64,000 nucleotides of DNA, from positions 1,550,001 through 1,614,000 of the forward strand of contig OZ250162.1 of NCBI GenBank assembly GCA_965238025.1, in the 5' to 3' direction. Shown here one piece after another: positions 43,530 to 51,220 of this stretch. Made by a program: the position numbers and the translations under genes. Source of the stretch: Pelagihabitans sp965238025 (lineage in GTDB: Bacteria > Bacteroidota > Bacteroidia > Flavobacteriales > Flavobacteriaceae). The notes below the pieces were generated by a model. The model worked only from the letters and a program-made list of their open reading frames with translations. It was not told where the DNA came from and made no database searches. Every line of letters begins with the position of its first letter. Positions within the stretch are counted from its first letter, which is position 1.

Positions 43530-43635
43530 ACTCGATTATCGAGATTTAAATACTACAAGGCTTGCCCCGATATTTTAAAGTCTTTTCCTTAACGAATGCC
43601 CGTAGGTTTATCTCAAGGTAGTTTGCGGATTGGTT

Positions 43636-44664
43636 CTAAAGTGATTTAAACCAATCCTGAAAATATTCACCAACCAACAGGACGGTCTTTTCTTTCCCGC
43701 CAAATGCACCGATTAAGCTAATTAGCCATAAAATAGCAGGTATAATCCAAGCGAATAAATTAATACCTGGAATGATACCTAGGATAAAGGCTAAAATCAT
43801 TATTCCCAACATTTGTCGAATGTAGAAAGATCCAATTTCGGTTTTATTGCTATTGTTCATAATCAAAGCGATAATCCACCCTATTATGGTCAGGTGGGCA
43901 ACAATCGCAACGGTTTTGCCACTGTCCGGATTATCTGCGCTAAACGTATTCTTGACGTCTTCTTTAAATTCCTTGGCTTCTTTCTTAACATCATCGGCAA
44001 ACTCATTTGCCTTTTCTTTGGCATCTTCAGCAAATTCTTTGGTTGCCTCTTTGGCATCCTCAAATTTTTCGCTTGCCTTATCTCCTAGCTCATTCGCTTT
44101 TTCCTTGGCATCTTCCGCAAATTCTTTTGTTGCTTCTTTGGCGTCATCAAATTTTTCGCCTGCTTTTTCGCCTAGGTCTTTGGCTGTTTCCTTGGCACTG
44201 TCATAGGCATCACTGGCCTTGTCGGCCACATTTTCGGCACCTTCTTTTACGCTGTCCACGGCATTGTCCAGGGTATCGTCTGCTTTATCGACCAAATTTT
44301 CGGCTCCTTTTTTAGCACTATCATAGGCATCACTTGCCCCGTCGGCCACATTTTCGGCACCTTCTTTTACGCTGTCTGCGGCATTGTCCAAGGTGTCGTC
44401 TGCTTTATCGACTAAATTTTCGGCTCCTTTTTTAGCACTGTCATAGGCATCGCTTGCTCCATCGGCTAAATTTTCCGCCCCCTTTTTTGCTCCATCAACG
44501 GCATTGTCTAGGGCGTCATCGGCCTTGTCGGCCAAATTTGCCGCACCTTTTCTTAGGCTGCCGAAGGCATCACCGACTTTATCCGCTAAATTCTCGGCTC
44601 CTTCTTTTGCACCCTCCAAGGCATCTTCTGCCATATCATCCAAATTTGTATTGTCTTCTGACAT
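43636..44664 (-). CDS. LEA-like coiled repeat protein fused to a membrane domain
   Basis: 342 residues. The first about 240 are tandem amphipathic repeats such as GAENLADKADDALDNAVDGA and EATKEFAEDAKEKANELGDK, rich in Ala, Lys, Glu and Asp, resembling late-embryogenesis-abundant and YtxH-like stress proteins. The last about 95 residues (TVAIVAHLTIIGWIIALIM, FYIRQMLGIMILAFILGIIP, FAWIIPAILWLISLIGAFGG) are a DUF4870-like domain with three to four membrane spans. The gene thus encodes a membrane-anchored desiccation- or osmotic-stress type protein. Repeats are near-identical in DNA. It has a strong terminator and is alone in its unit. Confidence 0.85.
   Translation of the reverse strand: MSEDNTNLDDMAEDALEGAKEGAENLADKVGDAFGSLRKGAANLADKADDALDNAVDGAKKGAENLADGASDAYDSAKKGAENLVDKADDTLDNAADSVKEGAENVADGASDAYDSAKKGAENLVDKADDTLDNAVDSVKEGAENVADKASDAYDSAKETAKDLGEKAGEKFDDAKEATKEFAEDAKEKANELGDKASEKFEDAKEATKEFAEDAKEKANEFADDVKKEAKEFKEDVKNTFSADNPDSGKTVAIVAHLTIIGWIIALIMNNSNKTEIGSFYIRQMLGIMILAFILGIIPGINLFAWIIPAILWLISLIGAFGGKEKTVLLVGEYFQDWFKSL
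43980..44460 (-). repeat. Tandem repeats inside the LEA-like gene (120- and 87-base periods)
   Basis: The block starting GTCGGCCACATTTTCGGCAC recurs exactly 120 bases apart (44221 and 44341) and codes a 40-residue unit. A second family (GGCATCTTC-GCAAATTC) recurs at 87 bases, coding a 29-residue unit. Strong DNA identity suggests active expansion and contraction. Confidence 0.75.
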
Positions 44665-44715
44665 AATCGTATTTTTAAGTTGTTATTTCGCCTAAATGTA
44701 CTGATTATTCCAATA

Positions 44716-45102
44716 TCATAAAAATGCGGAATCAACAGGTTCCCAGAGTTCTAACTTGTTACCATCCGGATCTAGTATCCACCCGAATTTTCCGTACTCA
44801 AATTCCTCGATTTCTCCTACAATTGTAACTCCTTCCTCTTTTAAAGCCTCAAGCAGTTCCACTAGATTTTCAACCCGGAAATTCATCATAAAACTGGATT
44901 CACTGGGCTTAAAGTAGCTCGTGTCAGACTTCATCGGACTCCATTGAGTAGAGCAATCATTACCGTCTTTGTCTTTCCACCAAAACGTCCAACCATACTG
45001 GTCGGTAGGGATGCCCAAATGTTTTTTGTACCAATCTTTAATGCCATTGGGGTCATCTGTCTTAAAGAAGAATCCACCCAAGCCCGTAACTCTTTTTTTC
45101 AT
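44716..45102 (-). CDS. VOC-superfamily (glyoxalase-like) protein
   Basis: 128 residues. The pattern VTGLGGFFFKTDDPNGIKDW, YKKHLGIPTDQYGW, and the closing FGWILDPDGNKLELWEP (with the metal Glu in LELWEP) fits the vicinal-oxygen-chelate fold. It is probably a metal-dependent lyase or resistance protein; the substrate is not known. It lies upstream of a small repeat (45118) and the DUF1801 protein. Confidence 0.85.
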   Translation of the reverse strand: MKKRVTGLGGFFFKTDDPNGIKDWYKKHLGIPTDQYGWTFWWKDKDGNDCSTQWSPMKSDTSYFKPSESSFMMNFRVENLVELLEALKEEGVTIVGEIEEFEYGKFGWILDPDGNKLELWEPVDSAFL

Positions 45103-45117
45103 AAATTAAATTTTTAA

Positions 45118-45145
45118 TGTCATTTCCGAGAAGTCGGAAATCTCC
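45118..45145. repeat. Short palindromic element, second family
   Basis: TTTCCGA-GAAG-TCGGAAA forms a 7-bp stem preceded by TGTCA, a layout also used by the CGAGCGCAGTCGAG family elsewhere in the window. It lies between the VOC and DUF1801 genes. Confidence 0.55.
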
Positions 45146-45175
45146 GTGCTTATCAATAAGACTCAAATAGCAGCT

Positions 45176-45634
45176 TTATTTGCTTTTCACTTTTTTCTCA
45201 TACAGTGTGATCCAATCATCCGGTGTCATTTTGCCACAGAGCTCCTCAATTAGGTCATAGGGGATATCGTTCATCTTTTTAAAACGGACACAGCTTTTGC
45301 CCATATCCAATTTGTACTTGCAGTGTTTTGAATACTCGCCCACAAACCAATCATATAGTTTTGGATTGGCATAGATTCCGGAGTGATATAACGCCACAAA
45401 GTTCTTTTGCGAGGCCAGATTCATAAACGGCAACGGAAGTTTTGGGTCGCAATGGTAGCCCCCCGGATATTTGGAATGCGGTACTACATAGCCCAACATT
45501 CCATAGCTCATTTGTTCCTCAAAGCCCTTCGGCAAATTTTTGAGGATACTATTCCTGATCTTGGAAATAACCTCTTGACGTTCTTCAGGTAGTTGGGCAA
45601 TATATTCTTCTGGTGAATTTGCTTTGTATTGCAT
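45176..45634 (-). CDS. DUF1801 domain protein (YdhG/YobT-like)
   Basis: 152 residues. The DUF1801 pattern is QYKANSPEEYIAQLPEERQE, EEQMSYGMLGYVVPHSKYPG, MNLASQKNFVALYHSGIY and MGKSCVRFKKMNDIPYDLI. The family binds small molecules or iron in some members, and its role is unclear. No signal peptide. Its stop lies about 73 bases before the VOC gene, and it follows the DUF4199 gene by 4 bases, so it shares that transcript. Confidence 0.85.
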   Translation of the reverse strand: MQYKANSPEEYIAQLPEERQEVISKIRNSILKNLPKGFEEQMSYGMLGYVVPHSKYPGGYHCDPKLPLPFMNLASQKNFVALYHSGIYANPKLYDWFVGEYSKHCKYKLDMGKSCVRFKKMNDIPYDLIEELCGKMTPDDWITLYEKKVKSK

Positions 45635-45638
45635 CAGT

Positions 45639-46145
45639 TCAATTTTTGCGTTGTAAAATCATAGCTGAAATTAATGAAATTATAAAACCTATGACAAATA
45701 CCATCATCGACATAATCGAAAAATGAATGAACGGGTTCGAAAACATTTGTTTTTCAGATTCCAACTCAGCTTTTCGTATTTCAAATTCATCGGCCGGCAA
45801 AGATGCAGATTGCTCAAGCATTCCCTCATAATAATCGGTCATAAAATCGGGATTGATATATTTTACATAAACAAGGTCCAATAGACCAAAAGCTAAGGAG
45901 GCCATAAGACTTATTAGAAGACCGATTAAAAGGGCTTTTCCAAAACCAACGACCCCATTGTTCTCACGATCTCGAAAGTGTTTGATCCCAAAGTAAACGA
46001 AGAGTAATGACACTACCATTGAGGAATAGCCGATGACTTCACCCATAGTATTATCGACGATATCTACAAGAGACCAAATTAATAAGGACAGGAGGCCAAC
46101 GGTAATAGTGCTATAGAGCCCGTAACGTAAAATAGTTTTTTTCAT
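45639..46145 (-). CDS. DUF4199 membrane protein
   Basis: 168 residues from ATG 46145. Four membrane segments (TILRYGLYSTITVGLLSLLI, IGYSSMVVSLLFVYFGI, FGKALLIGLLISLMASLAFG, HFSIMSMMVFVIGFIISLIS) and the loop FRDRENNGVVGFGKALL define DUF4199, a Bacteroidota-only family of unknown function. I rejected the start 57 bases upstream because a TATATTTG -7 box (46176-46169) would lie inside the coding region. It is followed on the same strand by the DUF1801 gene and is preceded by the membrane-bound LuxR-type regulator. Confidence 0.85.
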   Translation of the reverse strand: MKKTILRYGLYSTITVGLLSLLIWSLVDIVDNTMGEVIGYSSMVVSLLFVYFGIKHFRDRENNGVVGFGKALLIGLLISLMASLAFGLLDLVYVKYINPDFMTDYYEGMLEQSASLPADEFEIRKAELESEKQMFSNPFIHFSIMSMMVFVIGFIISLISAMILQRKN

Positions 46146-46168
46146 TTTTATGGTTTTAGGATTGAGCA

Positions 46169-46176
46169 CAAATATA
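46169..46176 (-). promoter_or_regulatory. -7 box of the DUF4199 gene
   Basis: TATATTTG on the minus strand, 24 bases before the ATG at 46145. No clear TTG lies at -33 spacing. It argues against the longer frame that starts at 46202. Confidence 0.4.
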
Positions 46177-46260
46177 ATTTCACCCTTTAAAAAAGATCTC
46201 ATACTAAAGTACCAAAATGTAACGAAATCAAGGATTTGGGCTAGGGTATGAAAAACACGC

Positions 46261-46671
46261 CTAGATGATTTGCATTTCCTTGGCCTTTTGAATGGCTTGG
46301 GTTCTTCGTTTGGCGTCCAGCTTCACAAAAAGATTGGAAACGTGGGTTTTAATGGTACTCTCCGATAAAAACATTTTATCACCTATTTCCTTGTTGGAAA
46401 GACCTAGGGCGATTTCCTGTAAAACTTCATATTCCCTTTTACTCAGGCCGGATGCTACTATTTTCCTGGTGTCCAAACTTTTGTTATCAGGAATAGTTTT
46501 AGAACGACCACTCTTATTGAGATAAATACCTACAAAAAAGAAAACCATAGCGATTAGGGCAATAATAAACTCAATGGATGCATTCCCGGAAGCATATGCG
46601 TATTTACTTAACCGGAACAGGCCGAGTAGGGCGATGATCAATGCCGCGAATATTAGAACCGTGCGTTTCAC
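46261..46671 (-). CDS. Membrane-tethered LuxR-type transcription regulator
   Basis: 136 residues. Two N-terminal membrane segments (TVLIFAALIIALLGLFRL, IEFIIALIAMVFFFVGIYL) precede a LuxR/GerE helix-turn-helix at the C-terminus: LSKREYEVLQEIALGLSNKE, then STIKTHVSNLFVKLDAKRRT. No receiver or sensor domain is present. A DNA-binding domain anchored to the inner membrane is uncommon in this family. It lies just upstream of the DUF4199 gene, so the two may form a regulatory pair. Its targets are unknown. Confidence 0.85.
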   Translation of the reverse strand: MKRTVLIFAALIIALLGLFRLSKYAYASGNASIEFIIALIAMVFFFVGIYLNKSGRSKTIPDNKSLDTRKIVASGLSKREYEVLQEIALGLSNKEIGDKMFLSESTIKTHVSNLFVKLDAKRRTQAIQKAKEMQII

Positions 46672-46680
46672 TCTTGAAAG

Positions 46681-47619
46681 TTAACAAAATTCAGTTTTGA
46701 CTTTATCTACTACGGCCTGCGCTAGTTTTTCATAGCTTTCCACAGTCCAACCTGCGACATGGGGAGACAAGATTACATTTTCTGCCTGGATGAGATCGGT
46801 AAAAACGTCTGGGAGTTTACCCTCAACAAACATATGTTCAAAAGAACTTTTTTCATATTCCAAAACATCTAGGCCAGCCCCAAGGATTTTCCCTGATTTT
46901 AGCGCCGAAACGAGATCTTCGGTAACAACGCATTTGCCACGTGCCGTATTTAAAAGCCAAAACGGTTTGTGAAACTTGTCAATGAATTCTGAGGAGATCA
47001 TTCCTGTAGTAAGCTCCGTTTGAGGTACATGAAGACTCAGCACATCCGCCCTTTGTTGTAGTTCCAGAATCCCAATTTGACGGGCGTTTTCATCACCAAC
47101 CCCGCCCTGAATATCATAGCAAATCACCTCGGCATCGAAACCCTTAAGTTTTTTAGCGAAGGCCTTGCCCATATTTCCATAACCGATGATACCCACGGTC
47201 TTGCCGTCTAACTCTACCCCGCGATTGCCTTCGCGGTCCCATTTGCCGGAACGAACCTCGCGATCGGCCTTGTTTAGATTGTTGAAAAGCGACAATAGCA
47301 TACCAAGTGTATGTTCGCCAACGGCGTTGCGATTGCCTTCTGGGGCAGCGGCTAAAAAAATGTTGTTTGCCTTTGCGTATAGCGTATCAATATTCTCCAA
47401 TCCAGCGCCTAGGCGACCAATGAATTTTAAGTTTGTTGCTTTTTCCAAAAAAGAGGCATCCAATGAAAAGCGACTGCGGATAATAATACCGTCGTAGGTG
47501 CTTATTTTTTGTTCAATTTCTGATTTGGTAGCCGTGTAATCCTCATGGTTTTCAAAGCCTAACTCCTTGAATTGTTCTAATAAAAGTGGATGATTTATAT
47601 CTAGGTGTAGCACCTTCAT
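46681..47619 (-). CDS. D-2-hydroxyacid dehydrogenase (3-phosphoglycerate dehydrogenase-like)
   Basis: 312 residues. NAD-binding GIIGYGNMGKAFAKKLKGF, then LNTARGKCVVTEDLV with the catalytic Arg and the SPHVAGWTVES His segment give the family signature. The N-terminal half (GIIIRSRFSLDASFLEKA, FIGRLGAGLENID) is the substrate lobe. It probably oxidises 3-phosphoglycerate or a related 2-hydroxyacid in serine synthesis. No regulatory ACT domain is attached, so it is of the short type. The cupin gene follows upstream in the same direction, 11 bases away. Confidence 0.9.
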   Translation of the reverse strand: MKVLHLDINHPLLLEQFKELGFENHEDYTATKSEIEQKISTYDGIIIRSRFSLDASFLEKATNLKFIGRLGAGLENIDTLYAKANNIFLAAAPEGNRNAVGEHTLGMLLSLFNNLNKADREVRSGKWDREGNRGVELDGKTVGIIGYGNMGKAFAKKLKGFDAEVICYDIQGGVGDENARQIGILELQQRADVLSLHVPQTELTTGMISSEFIDKFHKPFWLLNTARGKCVVTEDLVSALKSGKILGAGLDVLEYEKSSFEHMFVEGKLPDVFTDLIQAENVILSPHVAGWTVESYEKLAQAVVDKVKTEFC

Positions 47620-47630
47620 TTATTATGGTT

Positions 47631-47996
47631 TTAAATTTTTGGATAATGGGTTTGCGTCCTGTCATGAGCTACATCACCAGTATGGGCCGTGCTTAATTTT
47701 TCAAAGAGCAACAAATGCACTTCTTCCCCATCTTTGGTGGAGGGGCAATGCTCAACACCTTTGGGTACCACAATGATTTCACCTTCCCTGACCACTTCTG
47801 TACGGTCCCGGAATTTCATATACAAGGTGCCTTTAAGTACCTGAAAGAGCTCATCCTCATCGGCGTGGGCATGCCATACAAACTCATCTTTTACTTTGGC
47901 CAAGAGTACCTGCATATTATCGACCACCGCAATTTGGTGTGGATGCCATTGTTTAGTGAACAGTTTATGCTTTTGTTTCAGGTTTACTGGTTTCAT
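47631..47996 (-). CDS. Cupin-fold protein
   Basis: 121 residues. The cupin motifs FVWHAHADEDELFQVLKGTL (motif 1 with His and Glu ligands) and VPKGVEHCPSTKDGEEVHLL (motif 2 His) are complete, so a metal site and sugar- or small-molecule-binding barrel are expected. It may process a substrate of the neighbouring dehydrogenase, but this is inference. No signal peptide. Confidence 0.88.
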   Translation of the reverse strand: MKPVNLKQKHKLFTKQWHPHQIAVVDNMQVLLAKVKDEFVWHAHADEDELFQVLKGTLYMKFRDRTEVVREGEIIVVPKGVEHCPSTKDGEEVHLLLFEKLSTAHTGDVAHDRTQTHYPKI

Positions 47997-48063
47997 TGGC
48001 TATGAGCTATAATAGGCTTACAATTTATATATTATTTTGAAGAATGGTGTACTATGAAATAAA

Positions 48064-48387
48064 TTAATGGGCGCAATTTACGCATAGTAGACTTTCGGGA
48101 CGAATTAAGATGCGTCCCACCGGAATGGGCTGTTTGCAGTTCAAACAAATGCTGAAATCGGCGCTGCCAAATCTATCCAAAACTCTTTTTAAATTGAACA
48201 ACTTTTGTTTGGCCTGTCGCAAGGAAGCCTCATTGACACTTTTATTGTTTATGGCGTCCATTCTACTAATGCGACCAATGGCTTCACTGGGAGCGATAGG
48301 CTTTGTCAGGTCTTCATACTTGACGATTTGCTTTTCGGTCTTTTCGATTTCCGTCTCGATTATATGTTTTATTTCCAAGGGTTTCAT
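48064..48387 (-). CDS. DksA/TraR-type zinc-finger protein
   Basis: 107 residues from ATG 48387 (a TTG six bases upstream would add two residues). An N-terminal coiled coil (KHIIETEIEKTEKQIVKYED) is followed by the zinc finger CLNCKQPIPVGRILIRPESL...CVNC (CxxC-x17-CxxC). It is a DksA-like RNA-polymerase-binding protein, though shorter than DksA, of the stringent-response modulator class. It is alone, between the cupin gene and mgtE. Confidence 0.87.
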   Translation of the reverse strand: MKPLEIKHIIETEIEKTEKQIVKYEDLTKPIAPSEAIGRISRMDAINNKSVNEASLRQAKQKLFNLKRVLDRFGSADFSICLNCKQPIPVGRILIRPESLLCVNCAH

Positions 48388-48541
48388 ACACAATTAAATA
48401 TACTGAAAATTCTGTAGGGCCCCTAGCTCGGATTGTTTCGTGGAGGAGGAGCCATAAAATTTGAAATACGCACCTTTTAAAATACATAGGATAGTCTATC
48501 AATTGGAAAATTGACAACCTCAGGCCTTTCCGGTAATCGGC

Positions 48542-49894
48542 TTAAATTCCCAAAATAAGTTTTGCGATCCAGAAGTAGATGAGGATTCCGAAGATATCGT
48601 TACTGGTAGTGATGAACGGGCCGGTAGCAATTGCGGGATCAATACCCCTTTTATCAAGAAATAGAGGCGTAAACGTACCTATAAAACCAGCCACGATTAT
48701 TACGGCGATCAGCGAGATTGAAATAGCCAATGCGGTTAGGAAATGGCCTTTCCAGAACCAGGTGAAAAGTAGCAGAATGGCCGCTAGAATAACACCATTG
48801 AGGAGGGCCAGCAACATTTCTTTGACCAGCCGGTTGCTTACGCTACCCTTTAGGTCATCATTCGCCAAACCTTGAACGATAATGGCGCTCGATTGTACAC
48901 CAACATTACCTGCCATTGCCGCGATCAACGGGGTAAAGAAAAATAAAATAGCATGTTGGGCTATCATTTCTTCAAAACCGCCCATGATGGCTGCAGCTCC
49001 GAGCCCACCAAATAGGCCTAAAATCAACCATGGCAGACGCGCCCTGGTCAGTTCCCAAATATTATCGTCGGCCTCAACACCTTGGGAGATACCGGCCGCT
49101 AATTGATAATCCTTTTCAGCCTCTTCTTTGATAACATCTACAATATCGTCAATCGTAATCCTACCTACCAATCGGCCAATTTCATCCACAACAGGAATGG
49201 CCTCCAAATCATATTTGCTCATGATTTTAGCGACTTCCTCCGGTTTTTCATTCACGTTTACCGAATCTACCTTAGGGATGTAAACTTGGCTAATATGTGT
49301 CTTGGTCGAGGTGGTCAACAAGTCCTTTAACGAAAGCCTTCCTTTTAAATGATCCTCGTCATCTACCACATAAATAGAGTGTACCCGGGTTACATTTTCA
49401 GCCTGCGCCCGCATTTCTTTTACGCAGGTAAGCACATCCCAATTTTCACGAACCTTTACCAGCTCTTTTGCCATTAACCCGCCAGCAGTATCTTCATCAT
49501 AGCGCAAGAGGTCTACAATATCCTTAGCGTGTTCCTTATCCTCAATTTGGGAAATTACCCTCTGAACAATTTCCTCAGGAAGTTCCCCGACAATATCTGC
49601 GGCATCATCGGTATCCAACTCTTCCAGTTCTTCCGCAATTTCTTTTGCAGAAAGATTTCCCAGAATGGCTTCCCGTACATCTTCATCCAGCTCGGTAAGC
49701 ACATCGGAGGTCTTATCGCTATCCAGTAATTTGATCAGATATGTTGCCTGCTCCTCGTTAAGCTCGTTACTGATTTCGGCAACATCGGCATAATGCACCT
49801 CCTCCATAAAAGCGATCAACTGGGTATCCCGTTGCAGTTCGATCAGCTGGGTGATTTCCGCTAAAAGCTCGTCTGTTAATTTAAAGGGTGTCAT
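48542..49894 (-). CDS. mgtE: Magnesium transporter MgtE
   Basis: 450 residues. An N-terminal helical superfamily domain (LLDSDKTSDVLTELDEDVRE), two CBS domains (about 140-260; VRENWDVLTCVKEMRA, VDEIGRLVGRITIDDIVDVI) and five C-terminal membrane segments (ARLPWLILGLFGGLGAAAIMG, AILFFFTPLIAAMAGNVGVQ) give the full MgtE architecture. It imports Mg2+ and is gated by Mg2+ binding to its cytosolic domains. Its start overlaps the end of rsmA by 14 bases, so it is co-translated. Confidence 0.95.
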   Translation of the reverse strand: MTPFKLTDELLAEITQLIELQRDTQLIAFMEEVHYADVAEISNELNEEQATYLIKLLDSDKTSDVLTELDEDVREAILGNLSAKEIAEELEELDTDDAADIVGELPEEIVQRVISQIEDKEHAKDIVDLLRYDEDTAGGLMAKELVKVRENWDVLTCVKEMRAQAENVTRVHSIYVVDDEDHLKGRLSLKDLLTTSTKTHISQVYIPKVDSVNVNEKPEEVAKIMSKYDLEAIPVVDEIGRLVGRITIDDIVDVIKEEAEKDYQLAAGISQGVEADDNIWELTRARLPWLILGLFGGLGAAAIMGGFEEMIAQHAILFFFTPLIAAMAGNVGVQSSAIIVQGLANDDLKGSVSNRLVKEMLLALLNGVILAAILLLFTWFWKGHFLTALAISISLIAVIIVAGFIGTFTPLFLDKRGIDPAIATGPFITTSNDIFGILIYFWIAKLILGI

Positions 49895-50750
49895 TCGCTA
49901 TCTTCTTCGTCAACAAAATAAAATCGGCAACAGCCAATTGTTCTGGGCGAAGGTCAAAGATAGCATCTTCTTTGAGAATATCTGAGAGTTCGTAGGTTTT
50001 AAGGCTGTTTCGCAAGGTTTTGCGACGGTGGTTAAAGGCACTTTTTACGATTTTAAAAAATAGCTTTTCGTCACATTCCAAATTCAAATTCGTTTTTCGA
50101 ATCAATCGCAATACACCGGATTGTACCTTTGGCGGCGGGTCAAAAACTTCTGGTGGTACTGTAAACAAATATTCGGCTTCGTAGAAAGCTTGAACCAATA
50201 CCGATAAGATACCATAGGTTTTATTACCAGGTCCAGAACAAATGCGTTGGGCCACTTCTTTCTGAAACATGCCTGTGAATTCCGGTACTTGAGTACGCAA
50301 TTCCAACATTTTAAAAACGATCTGTGTTGAAATGTTATAGGGAAAGTTGCCCGTAATAGCGAACTGTTCAATACCAAAAAGAGGACCGAGGTCAGCATTT
50401 AAAAAATCTGCCTCAACAACTTTAAAAGAACCGTTCCCATGTAATACGTTGGGGTGCTCCAACGGGAAACTATGGTTTAGATAAAGAACGGAATCCGAAT
50501 CCAATTCCATCGCCACCAGATTTATATTTTGCCCAAGCAGATACTTTGTTAATACTCCTGTTCCCGGACCAATTTCAATAACATTCTTATAGCCTTTTAG
50601 GGTTAGTGTTTCGGCAATTTGTTGTGCCACCTCTTCATCTTTAAGGAAATGCTGGCCCAAATATTTCTTGGCCTTAACGGGACTTTTGTCTTCCCAGGGC
50701 TTTTTCCCCTTCCATTTTTTGGATGACTTAGATTTCTTTTTTTTACCCAT
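49881..50750 (-). CDS. rsmA: 16S rRNA dimethyladenosine transferase RsmA (KsgA)
   Basis: 289 residues. The SAM motif IEIGPGTGVLTKYLL and GNFPYNIS (the NLPYNIS-like motif IV), then PPKVQSGVLRLIR and FNHRRKTLRNSL near the end, give the KsgA family. It dimethylates A1518 and A1519 of 16S rRNA. The N-terminus has about 26 extra Lys-rich residues (MGKKKKSKSSKKWKGKKPW) before KKYLGQHFL; no ATG suits a shorter start, so the extension is likely real. It is 3 bases past DUF4286 and overlaps mgtE. Confidence 0.95.
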   Translation of the reverse strand: MGKKKKSKSSKKWKGKKPWEDKSPVKAKKYLGQHFLKDEEVAQQIAETLTLKGYKNVIEIGPGTGVLTKYLLGQNINLVAMELDSDSVLYLNHSFPLEHPNVLHGNGSFKVVEADFLNADLGPLFGIEQFAITGNFPYNISTQIVFKMLELRTQVPEFTGMFQKEVAQRICSGPGNKTYGILSVLVQAFYEAEYLFTVPPEVFDPPPKVQSGVLRLIRKTNLNLECDEKLFFKIVKSAFNHRRKTLRNSLKTYELSDILKEDAIFDLRPEQLAVADFILLTKKIANDTL

Positions 50751-50753
50751 GAG

Positions 50754-51065
50754 CTACTGTTCGCTAACGACCTCCAATTCGGTTCTAAATGATACGGATT
50801 GGTCCGCAAAAAGCTTCAGCGCATCTTCCCGCAAACGAGGGGCATCTTCCGTATAGTATTTTTCCAAAGTTGCTTTATCAGGTGTTGTAAACTGCACGGA
50901 ATATGTGAAGCCACCCATATCTTCTTCAACCAGAACCCTACACATCTTGGCACTTAAGAACTTACCGGTTGCCAAAACATCTGGGATGTGCGTTTCCTTC
51001 ATCCATTTGAGCCATTTGTCATGAACGGCACTATCAATATTGGTGGTTACATTATAGATGTACAT
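50754..51065 (-). CDS. DUF4286 family protein
   Basis: 103 residues from the ATG at 51065, where the family normally begins (MYIYNVTTNIDSAVHDKWLK); a start seven codons upstream is possible. The fold looks like a small dimeric alpha/beta barrel (TYSVQFTTPDKATLEKYYTE). Function unknown. It is the first gene of a run with rsmA and mgtE (3 bases to rsmA). A palindromic repeat block (51091-51210) separates it from the TPR gene. Confidence 0.82.
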   Translation of the reverse strand: MYIYNVTTNIDSAVHDKWLKWMKETHIPDVLATGKFLSAKMCRVLVEEDMGGFTYSVQFTTPDKATLEKYYTEDAPRLREDALKLFADQSVSFRTELEVVSEQ

Positions 51066-51145
51066 AAATGATATTTTCTTTTTCATTTTCGCCCTTCGTC
51101 AACGCTCGGGATAAACTTCGCTGGAACTCTGGGGTTTAAGTTTAA

Positions 51146-51210
51146 GTGTCATTTCGAGCGCAGTCGAGAACTATCTAGCAACTAGGTCTCGACTGCGCTC
51201 GACCAGACAT
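51146..51210. repeat. Intergenic palindromic repeat, complete copy
   Basis: GTGTCATTTCGAGCGCAGTC with facing CTCGACTGCGCTCGACCAGA forms a 65-base inverted repeat with about 20-base loop. It is the intact version of the element found inside mfd. A further diverged half-copy (CCCTTCGTCAACGCTCGGGA) lies at 51091. Confidence 0.8.
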
Positions 51211-51220
51211 CTCTGTTTTT

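Noticed and set aside
43847..44666. Long open frames opposite the LEA-like gene
   Set aside because: They follow from the Ala/Lys/Glu repeats being open in several frames; they have only low-complexity Leu/Ser/Arg content.
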